From positions 1 through 23,371 of the forward strand of contig CAYUUP010000016.1 in the NCBI GenBank assembly GCA_964447925.1: DNA of 23,371 bases, read 5' to 3'. Numbering within the stretch: position 1 is the first letter of the stretch; each line of letters starts with the position of its first letter. Made by a program: the position numbers and the translations under genes. Below are positions 21,597 through 23,371 of this stretch, one piece after another. Origin of the DNA: CAYUUP01 sp964447925. GTDB taxonomy: Bacteria > Bacillota > Clostridia > Oscillospirales > Oscillospiraceae. The notes below the pieces were generated by a model. The model made no database searches and was not told where the DNA came from. It saw only the letters and a program-made list of their open reading frames with translations.

Positions 21597-22880
21597 ATGA
21601 ACAACTGGAAACGTGAGACAAATTGTGTCCAGGCAGGATATCAGCCCAGTAACGGTGAACCCCGGATGATCCCCATCATCCAGAGTACCACCTTTAAGTA
21701 TGAAACCAGCGAGGCCATGGGTCGGCTCTTTGATCTGGAGGACAGCGGATATTTCTACACACGACTGCAAAATCCAACCAATGATATGGTGGCCGCCAAA
21801 ATCTGTACACTGGAGGGCGGTAGCGCTGCCATGCTGACAGCTTCCGGTCAGGCGGCGTCTTTTTACTCCATCTTCAATATCTGTTCGGCGGGGGAGCATG
21901 TGGTATCCTCATCTACCATCTATGGGGGGACATACAACCTATTTGCTGTCACCATGAAGAAGTTGGGTATTGAGTTTACCTTTGTTGACCCGGATTGCTC
22001 TGATGAGGAGCTGGAGGCCGCTTTTCGGCCTAATACCAGGGCGGTTTTTGGGGAAACCATTGCCAACCCAGCCCTGGTGGTGCTGGATATCGAACGTTTC
22101 GCAAGGGCTGCCCACGCCCACGGCGTCCCGCTGATTGTTGATAATACCTTTGCTACCCCCATCAACTGCCGTCCCTTCGAGTGGGGTGCCGACATCGTTA
22201 TCCACTCCACCACCAAATACATGGACGGTCACGACTGCGGGGTAGGCGGCTGCATTGTGGATTCCGGCAAGTTCGACTGGATGGCTCATGCGGACAAGTT
22301 CCCTGGCCTGACCACTCCGGACGAGAGTTATCATGGCGTCACTTATGCGGAGAAATTTGGTCAGGCGGGTGCTTACATTACCAAAGCCACCGCCCAACTC
22401 ATGCGGGACCTTGGTTCGATCCAGTCCCCCATGAATGCATTCCTGCTGAACCTGGGATTGGAGACGCTCCATCTACGGATGCCTTGCCACTGTCAGAACG
22501 CGCAAAAGGTTGCAGAATTTCTTCAGGGGCATGCGAAGGTGAATTGGGTCAACTATCCTGGCCTACCGGGAAACCGTTATTATGAGCGGGCAAAGAAGTA
22601 TATGCCGGGCGGCACCTGCGGCGTCATCTCCTTTGGCGTCAAGGGAGGACGGACGGCGGCGGAGAAATTTATGGCCCACCTGGAGCTGGCCATGATCGCC
22701 ACTCACGTAGCCGATGCCCACACCTGTGTTCTGCATCCTGCCTCATCCACTCATCGCCAGATGAATGACGAGGAATTGATTGCCGCCGGCGTTGCCCCCG
22801 ACCTCATCCGTCTTTCTGTGGGAATTGAGAACGTGGATGACATTCTTGCAGATGTATCTCAGGCTCTTGACCAAATCTGA
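21597..22880 (+). CDS. O-acetylhomoserine sulfhydrylase (O-acetylhomoserine aminocarboxypropyltransferase)
   Basis: PLP enzyme of the Cys/Met-metabolism family that makes homocysteine from O-acetylhomoserine and sulfide, a direct sulfhydrylation route to methionine. The 427-residue product has the length of MetY-type enzymes. Visible landmarks are the cofactor and substrate region SGYFYTRLQNPT (50-61), ASGQAASFYSIF, VDNTFATP (181-188, with D182 holding the pyridine nitrogen) and the PLP lysine K207 in VIHSTTKYMDGHD. The later SYHGVTYAE and the C-terminal LIRLSVGIENVDDILADV are typical. AGGAGG lies 11 bases before the ATG. Related enzymes (cystathionine gamma-synthase, methionine gamma-lyase) share the fold; length and SPMNAFLLNLGLETL favour the sulfhydrylase. 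A small hairpin (22877-22893) at the stop is a weak terminator at best. Confidence 0.88.
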   Translation: MNNWKRETNCVQAGYQPSNGEPRMIPIIQSTTFKYETSEAMGRLFDLEDSGYFYTRLQNPTNDMVAAKICTLEGGSAAMLTASGQAASFYSIFNICSAGEHVVSSSTIYGGTYNLFAVTMKKLGIEFTFVDPDCSDEELEAAFRPNTRAVFGETIANPALVVLDIERFARAAHAHGVPLIVDNTFATPINCRPFEWGADIVIHSTTKYMDGHDCGVGGCIVDSGKFDWMAHADKFPGLTTPDESYHGVTYAEKFGQAGAYITKATAQLMRDLGSIQSPMNAFLLNLGLETLHLRMPCHCQNAQKVAEFLQGHAKVNWVNYPGLPGNRYYERAKKYMPGGTCGVISFGVKGGRTAAEKFMAHLELAMIATHVADAHTCVLHPASSTHRQMNDEELIAAGVAPDLIRLSVGIENVDDILADVSQALDQI

Positions 22881-22968
22881 AAGTACTTTTCAGCTTGAAT
22901 TCGTTAAATTCGACAATTTAGCAACCCAATTCCGGCGTTCAGAACAAGAAAATATATGGAAATTCCGC

Positions 22969-23019
22969 TATAATAGGATTTGTTCATCCCGGTTGGTTCA
23001 AATCGTATAAATCCCCTTG
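22969..23019 (+). promoter_or_regulatory. -10 box and structured leader of the crotonase-family gene
   Basis: The 184 bases between the two genes hold a clear TATAAT at 22969-22974 but no good -35. A dyad, GATTTG 22977-22982 with CAAATC 22999-23004, covers the predicted start, like the one in the cotJ leader. The hairpin around CCCCTTGGGG, with AT-rich flanks TATAAA and TTTATA, follows at about 23006-23029, before the ribosome binding site at 23051. Confidence 0.45.
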
Positions 23020-23064
23020 GGGTTTATAGAATAAATCATATTTATTTTACAGGAGGAATCATTT

Positions 23065-23371
23065 ATGGCACAGCCCTTAGCAGATTATGTCAAACTTCCC
23101 GGGTTTGACGAGTACAAGGAGTGGTTCAAGAATTTTGCGGATCTCTATCGGGAGGACGGCATCCTTCAGGTAACCTGGAAGACCAACGATGGCCCCATGC
23201 ACCACAGCGGCATGTCTCACCGGGCTATGAGCCAGTTGACCCGCACTCTGTCCATGGACTGGGAGAACGAGATCATCATCTTCACCCACATTGGTGACAA
23301 CTGGATGATTGAATCCGACGCCAACGGCTGGGAAACCTACTCCGAGCTGCCTACCCAGCGGTTCCAGCATC
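23065..23371 (+). CDS. Crotonase-superfamily protein, N-terminal part (3' end outside window)
   Basis: An ideal AGGAGG 8 bases before the ATG supports the start; 102 codons are visible before the window ends. After about 30 residues the segment DGILQVTWKTNDGPM begins, which fits the first beta strands of the enoyl-CoA hydratase/isomerase fold. RTLSMDWENEIIIFTHIGDNWMIESD matches the second strand and the loop where crotonases often have VVILTGxGxxFxxGxD. The region that normally supplies the first oxyanion-hole residue (NALS-type) instead reads HHSGMSHRAMSQL, closer to 6-oxocamphor-hydrolase-like members. The protein is cytoplasmic, with no signal peptide. Whether it is a hydratase, isomerase or C-C hydrolase cannot be decided from this part. 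It seems to have its own promoter. Confidence 0.7.
   Translation, partial: MAQPLADYVKLPGFDEYKEWFKNFADLYREDGILQVTWKTNDGPMHHSGMSHRAMSQLTRTLSMDWENEIIIFTHIGDNWMIESDANGWETYSELPTQRFQH

Noticed and set aside
22985..23015. tRNA-like TpsiC arm (GGTTCAAATC) near 22994-23004
   Set aside because: The flanking bases do not form the five-base T stem, and no acceptor, D or anticodon arm can be placed.

Overview
The window looks like a chromosomal housekeeping segment from an endospore-forming, anaerobe-type Clostridia, most likely of the Oscillospiraceae/Flavonifractor-like group. That placement is inferred from the GC-rich, Gram-positive-style gene set, strong AGGAGG ribosome binding sites, a cotJ spore-coat operon, rubrerythrin, and the topA-trmFO, dprA and smc-ftsY neighbourhoods. 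No phage, IS element, CRISPR array, rRNA or tRNA gene was found. I see no clearly new multi-gene system. The interest lies in two gene fusions, one structured leader and several promoter-linked dyads.

Layout. (1) Bases 1-2608, + strand: the 3' end of a threonine ammonia-lyase gene closed by a strong terminator; a 216-base leader that can form competing structures; rpe and recR joined by an ATGA overlap; then rubrerythrin under its own near-consensus promoter. (2) Bases 2740-10205, - strand: one tight operon read from right to left, a SpoU-type rRNA methyltransferase, dprA, topA, trmFO, plsX, rnc. Its genes overlap or lie 2-34 bases apart, and one promoter sits near 10351-10380. It converges on rubrerythrin, with two GC hairpins between. 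(3) Bases 10477-11525, + strand: the cotJ operon, in which CotJA and CotJB are one fused protein followed by the manganese-catalase-like CotJC. (4) Bases 11752-21511, + strand: a probable long operon of smc, ftsY, an ITP/XTP pyrophosphatase, a YhbY-type ribosome-binding protein, a fused nadD-yqeK, rsfS and leuS. (5) Bases 21597 to the end, + strand: an O-acetylhomoserine sulfhydrylase gene with a palindrome across its -10 box, and the start of a crotonase-superfamily gene with its own leader.

How they fit together. The two large operons hold information-processing and growth functions: RNA processing and modification (rnc, trmFO, the SpoU enzyme), DNA topology and segregation (topA, smc), membrane biogenesis and targeting (plsX, ftsY), NAD and nucleotide hygiene (nadD-yqeK, the pyrophosphatase), ribosome maturation and silencing (yhbY, rsfS) and tRNA charging (leuS). 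Rubrerythrin fits anaerobic peroxide defence and cotJ fits the spore coat. In many Firmicutes plsX, acpP, rnc, smc and ftsY form one cluster; here plsX-rnc and smc-ftsY lie on opposite strands with cotJ between them and no acpP.

Limits: all calls come from reading the sequence. No database search, folding program or expression data was used.
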